A stretch of DNA of 15,788 nucleotides from JBFWNZ01 sp050250795 (GCA_050250795.1 JBFWNZ010000053.1:1-15788); one strand, 5' to 3'; numbered from the stretch's first letter, positions 1-8,068 are shown. The notes: generated by a model from the sequence alone, not told the origin. A program made the numbers and translations.

Positions 1-1193
1 GTGAAGAAGGGGTCGAAGGCCTTCTCCCGCACCTCGTCGCTCATGCCCGTGCCGGTGTCGGCGACCGCCAGCATCACATAGTCGCCCGGCGCAGGGCCGC
101 CGACCGACGCCCCCCTGACCGTGACGTTTTCGGTCTCGATGGTCAGGCTGCCGCCGTCGGGCATGGCGTCGCGCGCGTTGATGGCGAGGTTGAGGACGAC
201 ATTCTCCATCTGATGCGGGTCGCAGAAGGTCCACCAGTCGGCCTCCAGCCGCCATTCGATGGCGATGTTGTCGCCGACCGAGTTGCTCAGCAGCACGTTC
301 ATCCCCAGCACCAGCCGGCTAAGGTCCACCGGCTTGGGCGACAGCGGGTGGCGGCGCGAGAAGGCGAGGATGCGCTGGGTCAGGCTGGCCGCGCGCGACA
401 GCCCTTCCATGGCCATCTCGACATATTTGCCGACATCCGTCCGCCCCTGGCCGATCCGGCGCTGGAGAAGCTGCAGGCTGCCCTGGATCACCGCCAGCAG
501 ATTGTTGAAGTCGTGCGCGATGCCGCCCGACAGCTGGCCGATCGCCTCCAGCTTCTGGCTGTGGCGCAGCGCCTCCTCGGCGCGCTGGCGCTCGACGATC
601 TGGGTTTCCAGGTCGGCATTCAGTTCCGCGAGGTTGGCGGCGCGCCGTGCGAGTTCGGCGTTGGCGCGGCTGAGCGCGGCATGCGCGACGCCCATCACCA
701 CGACGACCAGCGACACCATGAAGATCAGCAGCCCGACGGCGCCATAGCGCAGCCAGCGGCGCTCCACCGGCTCGGTCAGGGCGCGCAGATAGACCGTCCC
801 CACATCCTCGCCATTCGCCAGGACGGGGATGGTGACGATCACATGGTTGTCCTCGAAGCGCGGCGGCCCGCGCTCGGCTTCCGAGGAGATTTCCAGGACC
901 GGGCTGCGCAGATAGCCGGCGACGAAGGCGCCGCGGGCGTCGTAGACGGCGGCCGCCAGGATGTCCGGATTCTCGGCCAGCGCATTGACGTATTCCTGTG
1001 CCGCGCGGTCGTCGTCGAACAGCAGCGCCGCGGCGACGGTGGAGGCGAGGATCTTGCCCTGGGCGCCGATCTCGCGCGTCTTCTGTTCGCGATAGCTGCG
1101 CTCGCTATAGATCGCCATCGCGACGCCCACGACCAGCAGCAGCGCGGCCAGCGCCAGCGCGATCAGGGGCATGCGGCGGGACAGCGGCCACAT
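1..1193 (-). CDS. CHASE8-domain sensor histidine kinase (C-terminus cut by window edge)
   Basis: This is an inner-membrane sensor kinase that should autophosphorylate on histidine and pass phosphate to a receiver. The visible 397 residues run as follows: a short Arg-containing N-terminus, TM1 at about 8-26, and a periplasmic CHASE8-like domain at about 35-145 with the typical ASTVAAALLFDD stretch. TM2 follows at about 148-170, then a coiled-coil linker without an obvious HAMP domain. HisKA carries GGIAHDFNN with the phosphorylated His at 227. HATPase_c shows the N box (NLAINARDAM), the G1 box (DTGTGM) and the start of the F box (AFDPFF). This HisKA subtype is often followed by a receiver domain, but that part lies outside the window. 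The ATG is preceded by a GGGGGAG ribosome site and sits 3 bases after the yfiR-like stop, so the two are very likely co-translated. CHASE8 is the sensory domain of YfiN, and YfiR is the known inhibitor of YfiN. That makes the neighbouring protein the probable regulator of this kinase. Confidence 0.9.
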   Translation of the reverse strand, partial: MWPLSRRMPLIALALAALLLVVGVAMAIYSERSYREQKTREIGAQGKILASTVAAALLFDDDRAAQEYVNALAENPDILAAAVYDARGAFVAGYLRSPVLEISSEAERGPPRFEDNHVIVTIPVLANGEDVGTVYLRALTEPVERRWLRYGAVGLLIFMVSLVVVVMGVAHAALSRANAELARRAANLAELNADLETQIVERQRAEEALRHSQKLEAIGQLSGGIAHDFNNLLAVIQGSLQLLQRRIGQGRTDVGKYVEMAMEGLSRAASLTQRILAFSRRHPLSPKPVDLSRLVLGMNVLLSNSVGDNIAIEWRLEADWWTFCDPHQMENVVLNLAINARDAMPDGGSLTIETENVTVRGASVGGPAPGDYVMLAVADTGTGMSDEVREKAFDPFF

Positions 1194-1196
1194 CGC

Positions 1197-1769
1197 TCAG
1201 CTCCCCCTCGGCCGCACGCGCAGGGCGAGGCTCAGCACCTTGGAGCTGATGGCGAGCCCGTTCTCCGCCGCCGCCTGGTCGTCGATCTCGAACCGCACCC
1301 GGCCGTCGCGGACGACGAAGTTGACGATGCCCGAGACGGATGGCGGCGCGTCGCTCGTGACCGTCAGCACCGGCAGGCCGCGCACCGTGTCGAGGATCGC
1401 GTAGACCGGCTGAACCTCGGAACCGCCGGCATAGAGGATGTGGCAGTCGGCGCCGGCCTCGACCGTGCGCATGCGGCGGATTTCGATCGGCCGCTGCCGG
1501 ATCTGCTGCCCGGCCACGGCCTGCTCCGCCATCGCGCCGAACGGGTCGTGGCCGACGATGCACAGCCGGAGCGGCGCGCCCGGGCCGTCGAAGGCAGCCA
1601 TGGGCCATTCGATGAAGGGCCCGAACTTGTACAGATACGTGGCCTGGATGGCGCGGACGGTCTCGTCATGCTGGCCCAGGGCCGGCTGACCGACCAGCGC
1701 CGCCAGCAGCGACACGACGAGGGCCGTCCTGCGATATGGCGGTCGGCGCGGTGGTCTTCGCCCTGCCAC
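1197..1769 (-). CDS. YfiR-family (DUF4154) periplasmic regulator
   Basis: This 190-residue exported protein is of the YfiR/DUF4154 family, whose founding member holds the CHASE8 protein YfiN inactive in the periplasm. An Arg-rich n-region and a hydrophobic stretch at about 15-30 end in a plausible signal-peptidase site near ALG-QHD. Family marks are ATYLYKFGPFIEWP (about 43-56), LCIVGHDPFG (69-78), ADCHILYAG (108-115) and the closing block VRFEID...GLAISSKVLSLA. Two cysteines remain, C70 and C109. They match the redox-sensitive pair I recall from Pseudomonas YfiR (C71/C110); the second pair known there is absent. The start is a GTG two bases after the receptor stop codon, with no better ATG in frame. 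It lies between a TonB receptor and a CHASE8 kinase, so it most likely relays receptor state to the kinase. The family assignment is strong; the relay role is inferred. Confidence 0.88.
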   Translation of the reverse strand: MAGRRPPRRPPYRRTALVVSLLAALVGQPALGQHDETVRAIQATYLYKFGPFIEWPMAAFDGPGAPLRLCIVGHDPFGAMAEQAVAGQQIRQRPIEIRRMRTVEAGADCHILYAGGSEVQPVYAILDTVRGLPVLTVTSDAPPSVSGIVNFVVRDGRVRFEIDDQAAAENGLAISSKVLSLALRVRPRGS

Positions 1770-1771
1770 GT

Positions 1772-3667
1772 CTAGAATCTCCAGCGTGCGCCGACATGGA
1801 CGCTACGCCGCACCTCCTGCCGCGTGGCCGGCGGGCCGGTCTCGGGATGCCGGCTGTCCAGCAGATTGGCGCCCGCGACCGACAGTTCCAGCGAATCCGT
1901 CACATTCCATCCCAGCCGCGCATCGATCTCCAGATAGCCCGGAACCGAGGGCAGCGGCAGTTGGTCCACCGCGCGCAGGCCGACATCGAACTCCAGCCCG
2001 TGCGGCAGGTCCATGCGCGAACGCAGCGACGCCTGATAGGCCGGGTCGTTGCCCTGTGCCGCACGCGAACTTGTATCGGTGCTTTCGGGCGAAATTGTGA
2101 AGCTCTTGCGCAGCACGTTCAGCCCGGCGCTCAGCCGCCACCAGCGCCGCACCGCCTGGTCGCCCCAGATTTCGGCGCCGTAGGTATAGCCGTGCATCCC
2201 GTTGCCGATATAGGCCGGCAGGCCGCCGTTGCGCCGCTCGCCGGTCCGCAGCTTGTCGTAGTCGTGATAATAGACCGTGGCCGAGATCGAGGTATCGGGC
2301 AGCGGCCGGCCGCGATAGCCCAGCTCGTAGGCGATCAGTTCCTCCGATTCGAACTGGTTGTCCTGCAGGATGCCCGGCGCCTCCAGGTCGGCGTCGACGC
2401 GCGAGGGGGTGCGCACCGCGCGCGCGACCGATCCCCACAGCGTGGCGGTCTCGCTCGGCTGCCAGGCGAGATGCGCGCTCGGCATGGTGTCCAGCCCGCT
2501 CAGCGACCAGTATTCGACCTTGGTGCCCAGCGTCAGCGTCACCGCGCCGCCCAGGTCGATGGCGTCCTGCACGAAGCCGTTGAGCAGGTGCAGGCTCGCG
2601 CGCTGCGGCTCCAGGGTGAAGGCGTTGGTGGTGTTGGTGAACTCGTCGGCGATGAAGCGGTAGCCGCCGCCCCACACCACCTCGTGCCGCGCGCCCGGCG
2701 ACCAGTGGTGCTGGCCCGACAGGTCGACGGTGTCGACATCGTTGGTGATGCCCGGCGCGCGCCGTCCGGTGCGGTCGAAATAGGCCTGGAACTCCAGCCC
2801 CTGCCCGCCATCCAGGTCGCGCTGCCAGCGCGCCAGCGCGTTGCCGCCCAGATTCTCGGCGTCGCCCTCGACCGGCTGGTGATAGACGTCGCCCTGGATT
2901 GTCGCCCGGTCGCGGCCCTCGGCCCAGTCGGCGCGGAAGCCGCCCTGGCGGTTCGCCCAGCCATTCTCGCCGCTGCTGCCGTCGCTGCGCGCGGTATAGC
3001 CGCGGTCCTGGCCCATGGCATAGACCCGATAGGCGGTGTTGTCGACCCGGCCGCCATGCCGCGCCGCCACGCCCTTGTCCACATTGCCGGCGAAGGCGCC
3101 GGCCAGCTGGCCCTGGGTGTCGCCGGCATTCTTGGTGATGACGTTGATCACGCCGTTGACCGCGTTCGCGCCCCACAGGGTGCCGCCCGGCCCGCTGATC
3201 ACCTCGATCCGCTCGACATCCTCCAGCATCACGTTCTGCTGCTCCCAGAACACGCCCGAGAACAGCGGGCTGTAGACGCTGCGCCCGTCGATCATCACCA
3301 GCAGCTTGTTGGAGGATTCGAACGAGTTCAGCCCGCGCGCCGAGATCGCATAGGCCTGCGCGTCCTGCCGTGCCACTTGCAGGTTGGGCGCCAGCCGCAG
3401 CGCCTCGGGCAGGCTGGTCGCGCCCGACCGCCTTATGTCCTCCGCCGTGATCACATAGATGGAGGCGGCCGCATCGGAGACCGGTTCGGCGCGCTTCGAG
3501 ACCGAGGTGACCTGAAGATTGGCCAGCTCCTCGATCGACATCTGCCCCAGTTCTTCCAGCGTCGGCTGGGCCGCGGCCATGCCGCCGCCCAGGCACAGCA
3601 GCAGGAGCCCCAATCCCGCCGCGCGCCGTGTCCGCCGTCCGCTGTCCGCCTCGTCCGCGACAGCCAA
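1772..3667 (-). CDS. TonB-dependent outer-membrane receptor
   Basis: This 631-residue outer-membrane receptor has a Sec signal peptide (RRTRR then a Leu-rich core, cleavage near MAAA-QP). A short N-terminal segment, MSIEELANLQVTSVSKR, is typical of the receptor class that travels with DUF4154 genes; VTSVS probably acts as the TonB box. The plug domain covers about 60-180, with ITAEDIRRSG, ARGLN, MIDGRSVY, VERIEVISGPGGTLWG and AVNGVINVITK. A 22-strand barrel would follow, ending in the terminal Phe expected for BAM recognition (RWRF). The start is a TTG behind a purine-rich AGGGGAGAGGGG; no ATG occurs before the signal-peptide core, so the exact start is less certain than the gene. It is first in the operon with the YfiR-like protein and kinase. 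The ligand is unknown. Given its partners, the receptor may serve sensing as much as uptake. Confidence 0.92.
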   Translation of the reverse strand: MAVADEADSGRRTRRAAGLGLLLLCLGGGMAAAQPTLEELGQMSIEELANLQVTSVSKRAEPVSDAAASIYVITAEDIRRSGATSLPEALRLAPNLQVARQDAQAYAISARGLNSFESSNKLLVMIDGRSVYSPLFSGVFWEQQNVMLEDVERIEVISGPGGTLWGANAVNGVINVITKNAGDTQGQLAGAFAGNVDKGVAARHGGRVDNTAYRVYAMGQDRGYTARSDGSSGENGWANRQGGFRADWAEGRDRATIQGDVYHQPVEGDAENLGGNALARWQRDLDGGQGLEFQAYFDRTGRRAPGITNDVDTVDLSGQHHWSPGARHEVVWGGGYRFIADEFTNTTNAFTLEPQRASLHLLNGFVQDAIDLGGAVTLTLGTKVEYWSLSGLDTMPSAHLAWQPSETATLWGSVARAVRTPSRVDADLEAPGILQDNQFESEELIAYELGYRGRPLPDTSISATVYYHDYDKLRTGERRNGGLPAYIGNGMHGYTYGAEIWGDQAVRRWWRLSAGLNVLRKSFTISPESTDTSSRAAQGNDPAYQASLRSRMDLPHGLEFDVGLRAVDQLPLPSVPGYLEIDARLGWNVTDSLELSVAGANLLDSRHPETGPPATRQEVRRSVHVGARWRF

Positions 3668-3723
3668 GACCCCTCTCCCCTCGCACGCGCCGACGCTTCG
3701 CGCATCCGGCCGTAAGAGGGGAA

Positions 3724-3749
3724 AACGCCGCCCGCTCGCGGATCGTTCC
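3724..3749 (-). promoter_or_regulatory. EcfG-type general stress promoter of the receptor-yfiR-kinase operon
   Basis: On the minus strand GGAAC (3749-3745) is followed after exactly 17 bases by CGTT (3727-3724). This is a full match to the alphaproteobacterial EcfG consensus GGAAC-N16/17-CGTT. The expected transcription start lies about 50 bases before the TTG start of the receptor. The element sits in the 99-base gap after the ABC permease stop. No terminator is obvious there, so readthrough from the ABC genes is also possible. Confidence 0.65.
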
Positions 3750-3766
3750 CTGCCCCGAAAGATTTT

Positions 3767-4524
3767 TCAGGTGCGCAGGCGGTACCCCGTCCGGAATATC
3801 CACCAGACCAGCGCGAGGCAGCCGGCGAGGAAGCCGAGCGTGGTGCCCAGGCTCACCCAGACCGGCACGTCGGCGATGCCGTAGAAGCTCCAGCGGAAGC
3901 CGCTGACCAGGTACAGTACCGGGTTGAACAGCGTCACCGCCCGCCAGAAGGGCGGCAGCATGTCGTTGGAATAGAAGCTGACGCCCAGGAAGGTCAGCGG
4001 AGTCAAGATCAGCATCGGCACGAATTGCAGCTTCTCGAAACCGTCGGCCCAGATGCCGATGATGAAGCCGAACAGGCAGAAGCTGATCGCCGTCAGCAGC
4101 AGGAAGGCGACCATCCACACCGGATGCTGCACCTCCAGCGGCACGAACAGTGCCGCCGTCGCCAGGATCAGCACGCCCAGGATCACCGACTTGGTCGCCG
4201 CCGCGCCGACATAGCTGGCGACGATCTCCATCGGCGACACCGGTGCCGACAGGATCTCATAGATCGTGCCGGTGAATTTCGGGAAATAGATGGCGAAGGA
4301 GGCGTTGGAGATGCTCTGCGTCAGCAGCGACAGCATGATCAGCCCGGGCACCAGAAAGGCGCCGTAGCTCACGCCCGCGATCTCGCTGATCCGCCCGCCG
4401 ATGGCCGCGCCGAACACCACGAAATACAGCGAGGTCGACAGCACCGGCGACACGATGCTCTGCAGCAAGGTGCGCCGCGTGCGCGCCATCTCGAAGGCAT
4501 AGATCGCGCGCATCGCATGCCAGT

Positions 4525-4528
<4 letters not shown>
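3767..4528 (-). CDS. yadH: ABC-2 type exporter permease, YadH-like
   Basis: This 253-residue integral membrane subunit of an ABC exporter has about six hydrophobic segments. The sequence closely follows E. coli YadH: LYFVVFGAAIGGRI near the first membrane segment, FLVPGLIMLS, the middle APVSPMEIV...YVGAA, then LTPLTFLGVSFYS, LPPFWRAVTLFNPVLYLVSGFRW, and the Arg-containing C-terminus GYRLRT. Length matches the family (about 255). Its ATG overlaps the stop of the ATPase gene in an ATGA arrangement, so translation is coupled and the two should form a 2+2 transporter. The exported compound of YadGH-type systems is not established, and nothing here reveals it. Confidence 0.92.
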
Positions 4529-5472
<944 letters not shown>

Positions 5473-5511
5473 GGCGCGACACATATAGGCGCCCCGCCGC
5501 CCGACGGCGAG

Positions 5512-5543
5512 CCCCAATCCGCCCGGCCCCCAATCCGCCCGGC
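5512..5543. repeat. Perfect 16-bp tandem duplication
   Basis: The unit CCCCAATCCGCCCGGC occurs twice head to tail with no spacer (5512-5527 and 5528-5543). It fills much of the 74-base gap between the permease-associated ORF and the ABC ATPase. It has no known function and looks like a recent slippage or duplication event. Confidence 0.9.
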
Positions 5544-5546
5544 GCC

Positions 5547-5813
5547 CTAGTCGCGGAAGCGCAGCACCGTCACGCTGCCGCCGCCCCGCCGGCGCTGCAC
5601 CGCCGAATCGGCCAGCCCGGCCGCGTCCGGCGGCGCCCCGGCATGGCGCAGTTCGAGCACCAGGTCGAAGCCGTCGAAGCGCAGCGCCAGCCGCGCCCCC
5701 GCATCCCCCGCATCCCTGGCATCCCCCACCTGCGCCAGCAGCGCCGCCGCCGCCGCACCGGCCCGCGCCGCCGTCTCGGGCCGCGCGGCCCAGTTCGCCG
5801 CCATCCCCGCCAC
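5547..5813 (-). CDS. Detached ATPase-like C-terminal domain of the NCS2 permease
   Basis: These 88 codons begin directly after the permease TGA and stay in the same frame. As I recall them, members of this permease family carry a C-terminal histidine-kinase-like ATPase domain: a helix with WGARRDV-IARA, then a strand like FDEFNLDV-VTYEG, then an ADRVR...HFHFD end. This ORF shows the same order: NWAARPETAARA, then LRFDGFDLVLELRHAG, then a closing Arg-rich AVQRRRGGGSVTVLRF. The lost or altered ATP-site residues and the shortened middle suggest a degenerate version. Translation could restart at the GTG touching the stop or at an ATG at 5804 preceded by GGCGGGG. Otherwise it is an untranslated remnant, a readthrough product, or the result of a sequencing error in one gene. 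The domain relation rests on remembered family patterns, not a search. Confidence 0.55.
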   Translation of the reverse strand: MAGMAANWAARPETAARAGAAAAALLAQVGDARDAGDAGARLALRFDGFDLVLELRHAGAPPDAAGLADSAVQRRRGGGSVTVLRFRD

Positions 5814-7190
5814 TCAGTCGGCGGCCGCCGCCCCGCCCGCGCCGGGCGCCATCGCCGCGCGCTGCGTCGCGCCGATCCGGAACAGCGCGGTCAGCAGCAC
5901 CGCGCTCACCACCGCCACCGACAGCGAGGATTGCGTCAGCAGCCGCACCGCCTCGGGCGCCGTCTCCCAGACATCGCCGAACACCTCGCGGCTGAGGCCC
6001 AGGAACAGGCTCACCCCCACCACGATGGCCTTGCGCCCGTCCAGCGTCCGATGCCCCAGGATCTGCAGCCCGCTGGCCAGGATGAAGGTGGAGACGAAGA
6101 ACAGCGCCGCCCCCAGCACCGGCTTGGGAATCGCCACCACCAGCGCCGACGACCCCGGCACCAGCGCGATCGCCGCCCACATCGCCGCCACCGCATGGCC
6201 CACCCGCCGCGCCGCCACCCCGGTGGCGTTGGCCAGCCCGACCGAGCCCGAATAGGTGTTGACGCCGATGCTGCCGATCAGCCCCGCCGCCACTGTGCCG
6301 ATGCCGTTGGCCAGCGCCCCGCGCTGGATCGCGTCCATGTCCGGCCGGGTCCAGGCCGGATCGGTCATCTTCTGGCTGGTCACGATGTCGCCCGCCGCGC
6401 GCAGCACCGCCGCCAGCGCCCCGACCGCGAAGCCCAGCGCCAGCGCCGGGTCCAGCCGTGGCATGGCGAGCGGCCAGCCCGCGCCCCACAGCGTCACCCC
6501 CGCCTCGGCCGGCACGGCATAGTGATAGCTTTCGGGGTCCAGCGGCGCCAGCACCCGGAACAGGGCATAGGCCGCGACCAGCCCGACCAGCACGCAATAC
6601 AGCCGCGCCGCCCCCCGCCCCCACACATGCAGCGCCCCGGCCACCAGCACCGCCGCCGCCGCCGCCACATGCACCGCGTAATCGGCATGCGGCGCCGGCG
6701 GGTGCCCGTCGGCCTGCACCCCCGCCGCCAGGCGAAAGCCCAGCAGCCCCAGCACGATGCCGATATACATCACGATGAATCCCGACAGCTCGGTCGGCAG
6801 AAACGCGCGCAGCCGCCCGATCAGCCGCGACAGCGCGATCTCCACCGCCCCAGCAAAGATCGTCATGCCGAAGACCAGCCCCAGCCCGCCCATCCGCGCC
6901 GCCTCCAGCGAGGCCGGCAGATAGGCGGCCGTCACCACCGCGGGGATCAGGAAGCCCGAGCCCACCGGCCCCAGCCGCGCCACCTGCAGCCAGGTCGCCA
7001 CCGCCATGGCCAGACAGGACAGCGCCACCATAGCCTGGGCCGTCGCCGCATCCGCCCCGGCCGCGTCGGCGACCAGTACCGGAAACACCAGCACCACGCT
7101 GCCCAGCCCGATATGCTGCGCCGCCGCGCCCAGCAGCACGCTCCAGGGCGGCCGCGACGCCACGCCATAGGCCGGTCCCGTCTCCGCCAT
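5814..7190 (-). CDS. NCS2 (solute carrier 23) xanthine/uracil-type permease
   Basis: This 458-residue inner-membrane symporter of the nucleobase-ascorbate family has about 12-14 hydrophobic segments. TM1 carries the family Gln-His pair (AAAQHIGLG, Q25-H26), followed by SVVLVFPVLVADAAG. The mid-protein block has GD at 267-268 in AAGDIVTSQKM, but the Glu usual in classic xanthine permeases is missing upstream of it. Next come TRPDMDAIQRGALANGIGT and a NTYSGSVGLANATGVAARRVG motif, then GLQILGHRTLDGR. This pattern fits the subgroup usually fused to an ATPase-like tail; here the gene stops early in the linker (GGAAAAD, then TGA). The ATG was chosen because GGGGAGGA lies five bases before it. A 63-codon upstream extension is Arg-rich and not convincing. 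The substrate is probably a purine or pyrimidine, but this is not determinable from sequence. Confidence 0.9.
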   Translation of the reverse strand: MAETGPAYGVASRPPWSVLLGAAAQHIGLGSVVLVFPVLVADAAGADAATAQAMVALSCLAMAVATWLQVARLGPVGSGFLIPAVVTAAYLPASLEAARMGGLGLVFGMTIFAGAVEIALSRLIGRLRAFLPTELSGFIVMYIGIVLGLLGFRLAAGVQADGHPPAPHADYAVHVAAAAAVLVAGALHVWGRGAARLYCVLVGLVAAYALFRVLAPLDPESYHYAVPAEAGVTLWGAGWPLAMPRLDPALALGFAVGALAAVLRAAGDIVTSQKMTDPAWTRPDMDAIQRGALANGIGTVAAGLIGSIGVNTYSGSVGLANATGVAARRVGHAVAAMWAAIALVPGSSALVVAIPKPVLGAALFFVSTFILASGLQILGHRTLDGRKAIVVGVSLFLGLSREVFGDVWETAPEAVRLLTQSSLSVAVVSAVLLTALFRIGATQRAAMAPGAGGAAAAD

Positions 7191-7215
7191 GCTGTCCTCC
7201 CCGGCGGCCTTTCTT

Positions 7216-7258
7216 GTTCGTGCCCGAACTATACCCCCCGCCCCGCGCCCGCACGCAA
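7216..7258 (-). promoter_or_regulatory. Possible promoter and operator of the permease gene
   Basis: On the minus strand TATAGT (7233-7228) resembles a -10 box. TTGCGT (7258-7253) is a poor -35 with a long 19-base spacer. Just downstream of the -10 is a small inverted repeat, GTTCG-TGCC-CGAAC (7216-7229), placed where a repressor could act. This is weak, pattern-only evidence. Confidence 0.25.
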
Positions 7259-7285
7259 GGGCGCCCGGCACCCTGCCCTGGCACC

Positions 7286-7321
7286 CCGCGCTTTCGGCCC
7301 GCGCTTTCCGTCCGCGCTTTC
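7286..7321. repeat. Three 10-bp direct repeats at exact 13-bp period
   Basis: CCGCGCTTTC occurs at 7286, 7299 and 7312, each start 13 bases after the last. The third copy runs into the palindrome CTTTCGAAAG (7317-7326). The array ends 12 bases before the GGAAC box of the PRC-barrel gene. It could be a protein-binding array or simple slippage. Confidence 0.75.
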
Positions 7322-7332
7322 GAAAGGGGCGC

Positions 7333-7357
7333 GGAACATTCCGCCCCCTGCGGGGTT
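7333..7357 (+). promoter_or_regulatory. EcfG-like promoter of the secreted PRC-barrel gene
   Basis: GGAAC (7333-7337) is followed after 16 bases by GGTT (7354-7357). The -35 is perfect and the -10 matches CGTT at three of four positions. It would give a leader of about 40 bases to the ATG. The second PRC-barrel gene in this window has the identical GGAAC-N16-GGTT layout, which strengthens both calls. Confidence 0.5.
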
Positions 7358-7404
7358 TGATCGGTCTCAGTTTCGACACACACCGACGTTTTGGAGGTCA
7401 CTCG

Positions 7405-7974
7405 ATGAAATCCCCCATCCTCGCCGCCCTGCTGCTCGGTACCGCGCTGGCGTCCGCCCCGGCGCTTGCCGCCGGCGACAAGCCCGCCGCCGACAAGGCC
7501 GCGGCCACCCAGGCCAAGGCCGGGCCGGTGAAGTACATCACCAAGAACACCCGCGACACCTGGCGCGCCACCCGGATCGAGGGCGTGGAGGTCTATAACG
7601 GCCAGAACGAGAAGATCGGCGACATCGACGACGTGCTGATCGACCGCGACGGCAAGGTCGAGGCCGTGGTGATCGGTGTCGGCGGCTTCCTGGGGCTGGG
7701 CGAGCGCAACGTCGCCGTTCCCTATGACGCCCTGAAATGGCACATGAACGCCGATGCGGGCACCGCCTCGCAGACGCGCAAGGTGGTGGCCGGTAAGGAA
7801 GAGCCGATGCCGAACCGCGGCGCTCAAGGCGAGCCCGCCCGCACCGGCATGCCCGAACGCGCCACCGGCACCGACCGGGCAACCACGACGGCCGACGCCC
7901 CCGGCCGCGCCATCCTCCCCGGCGCGACCAAGGAACAGCTGGCCCAGGCGCCGGAGTTCAAGTACGCGGAGTAG
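7405..7974 (+). CDS. Exported PRC-barrel domain protein
   Basis: This 189-residue protein has a clear signal peptide (MKSPILAALLLGTALASAPALAA, cleavage near residue 23), an Ala/Lys-rich spacer, and a PRC-barrel fold at about 52-120. The barrel shows the characteristic GVEVYNGQNEKIGDIDDVLID, then VEAVVIGVGGFLGLGERNVAVPY. The last 65 residues are Pro/Thr/Arg/Gly-rich, unstructured-looking and lack a domain. ATG is preceded by GGAGGT at good spacing. PRC-barrel proteins of this type are abundant, poorly characterised, and often stress-induced in Alphaproteobacteria; the EcfG-like promoter fits that. The barrel core resembles the cytoplasmic PRC-barrel protein at 11260-11646, suggesting paralogues with different locations. 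No enzymatic role should be assumed. Confidence 0.88.
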   Translation: MKSPILAALLLGTALASAPALAAGDKPAADKAAATQAKAGPVKYITKNTRDTWRATRIEGVEVYNGQNEKIGDIDDVLIDRDGKVEAVVIGVGGFLGLGERNVAVPYDALKWHMNADAGTASQTRKVVAGKEEPMPNRGAQGEPARTGMPERATGTDRATTTADAPGRAILPGATKEQLAQAPEFKYAE

Positions 7975-8005
7975 GCGCTGCCGTTAGCGATGGCTGAACG
8001 GACGA

Positions 8006-8035
8006 GGGCCGCGGCATCGGGAGGTGCCGCGGCCC
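8006..8035. terminator. Strong hairpin between convergent genes
   Basis: Perfect 11-bp arms GGGCCGCGGCA (8006-8016) and TGCCGCGGCCC (8025-8035) enclose an 8-base loop. It lies 31 bases after the PRC-barrel stop and 34 bases beyond the stop of the opposing gene. It could terminate both, although no T-run follows. Confidence 0.6.
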
Positions 8036-8068
8036 GTTCGGTGGCTGCCGCAAGTAAACTGCAGCAGT

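Noticed and set aside
3567..3667. Twin-arginine signal on the TonB receptor (GRRTRR)
   Set aside because: The pattern after the arginines does not match S/T-R-R-x-F-L-K, and TonB receptors are Sec-exported.
213..3715. Long plus-strand ORFs of about 520 and 660 codons opposite the kinase, YfiR and receptor genes
   Set aside because: They are Arg/His/Gln/Ala-rich antisense shadows caused by high GC. The minus-strand proteins carry recognisable domains and tight operon spacing.
5814..5816. TGA between permease and tail read as selenocysteine
   Set aside because: The only nearby hairpin (GGGCC-GCGC-GGCCC about 22-36 bases downstream) lacks a SECIS-type apical loop, and no selenoprotein of this family is known to me.
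5643..7598. Plus-strand 651-codon ORF opposite the NCS2 permease
   Set aside because: His/Arg/Gln-rich antisense shadow; it runs into the PRC-barrel gene in the wrong frame.
5473..7827. Upstream extension of the ABC ATPase frame by some 780 codons
   Set aside because: The extension is Gly/Ala/Arg-rich, lies under the permease gene in another frame and shows no domain. ATPase homology begins at MTQPPI.
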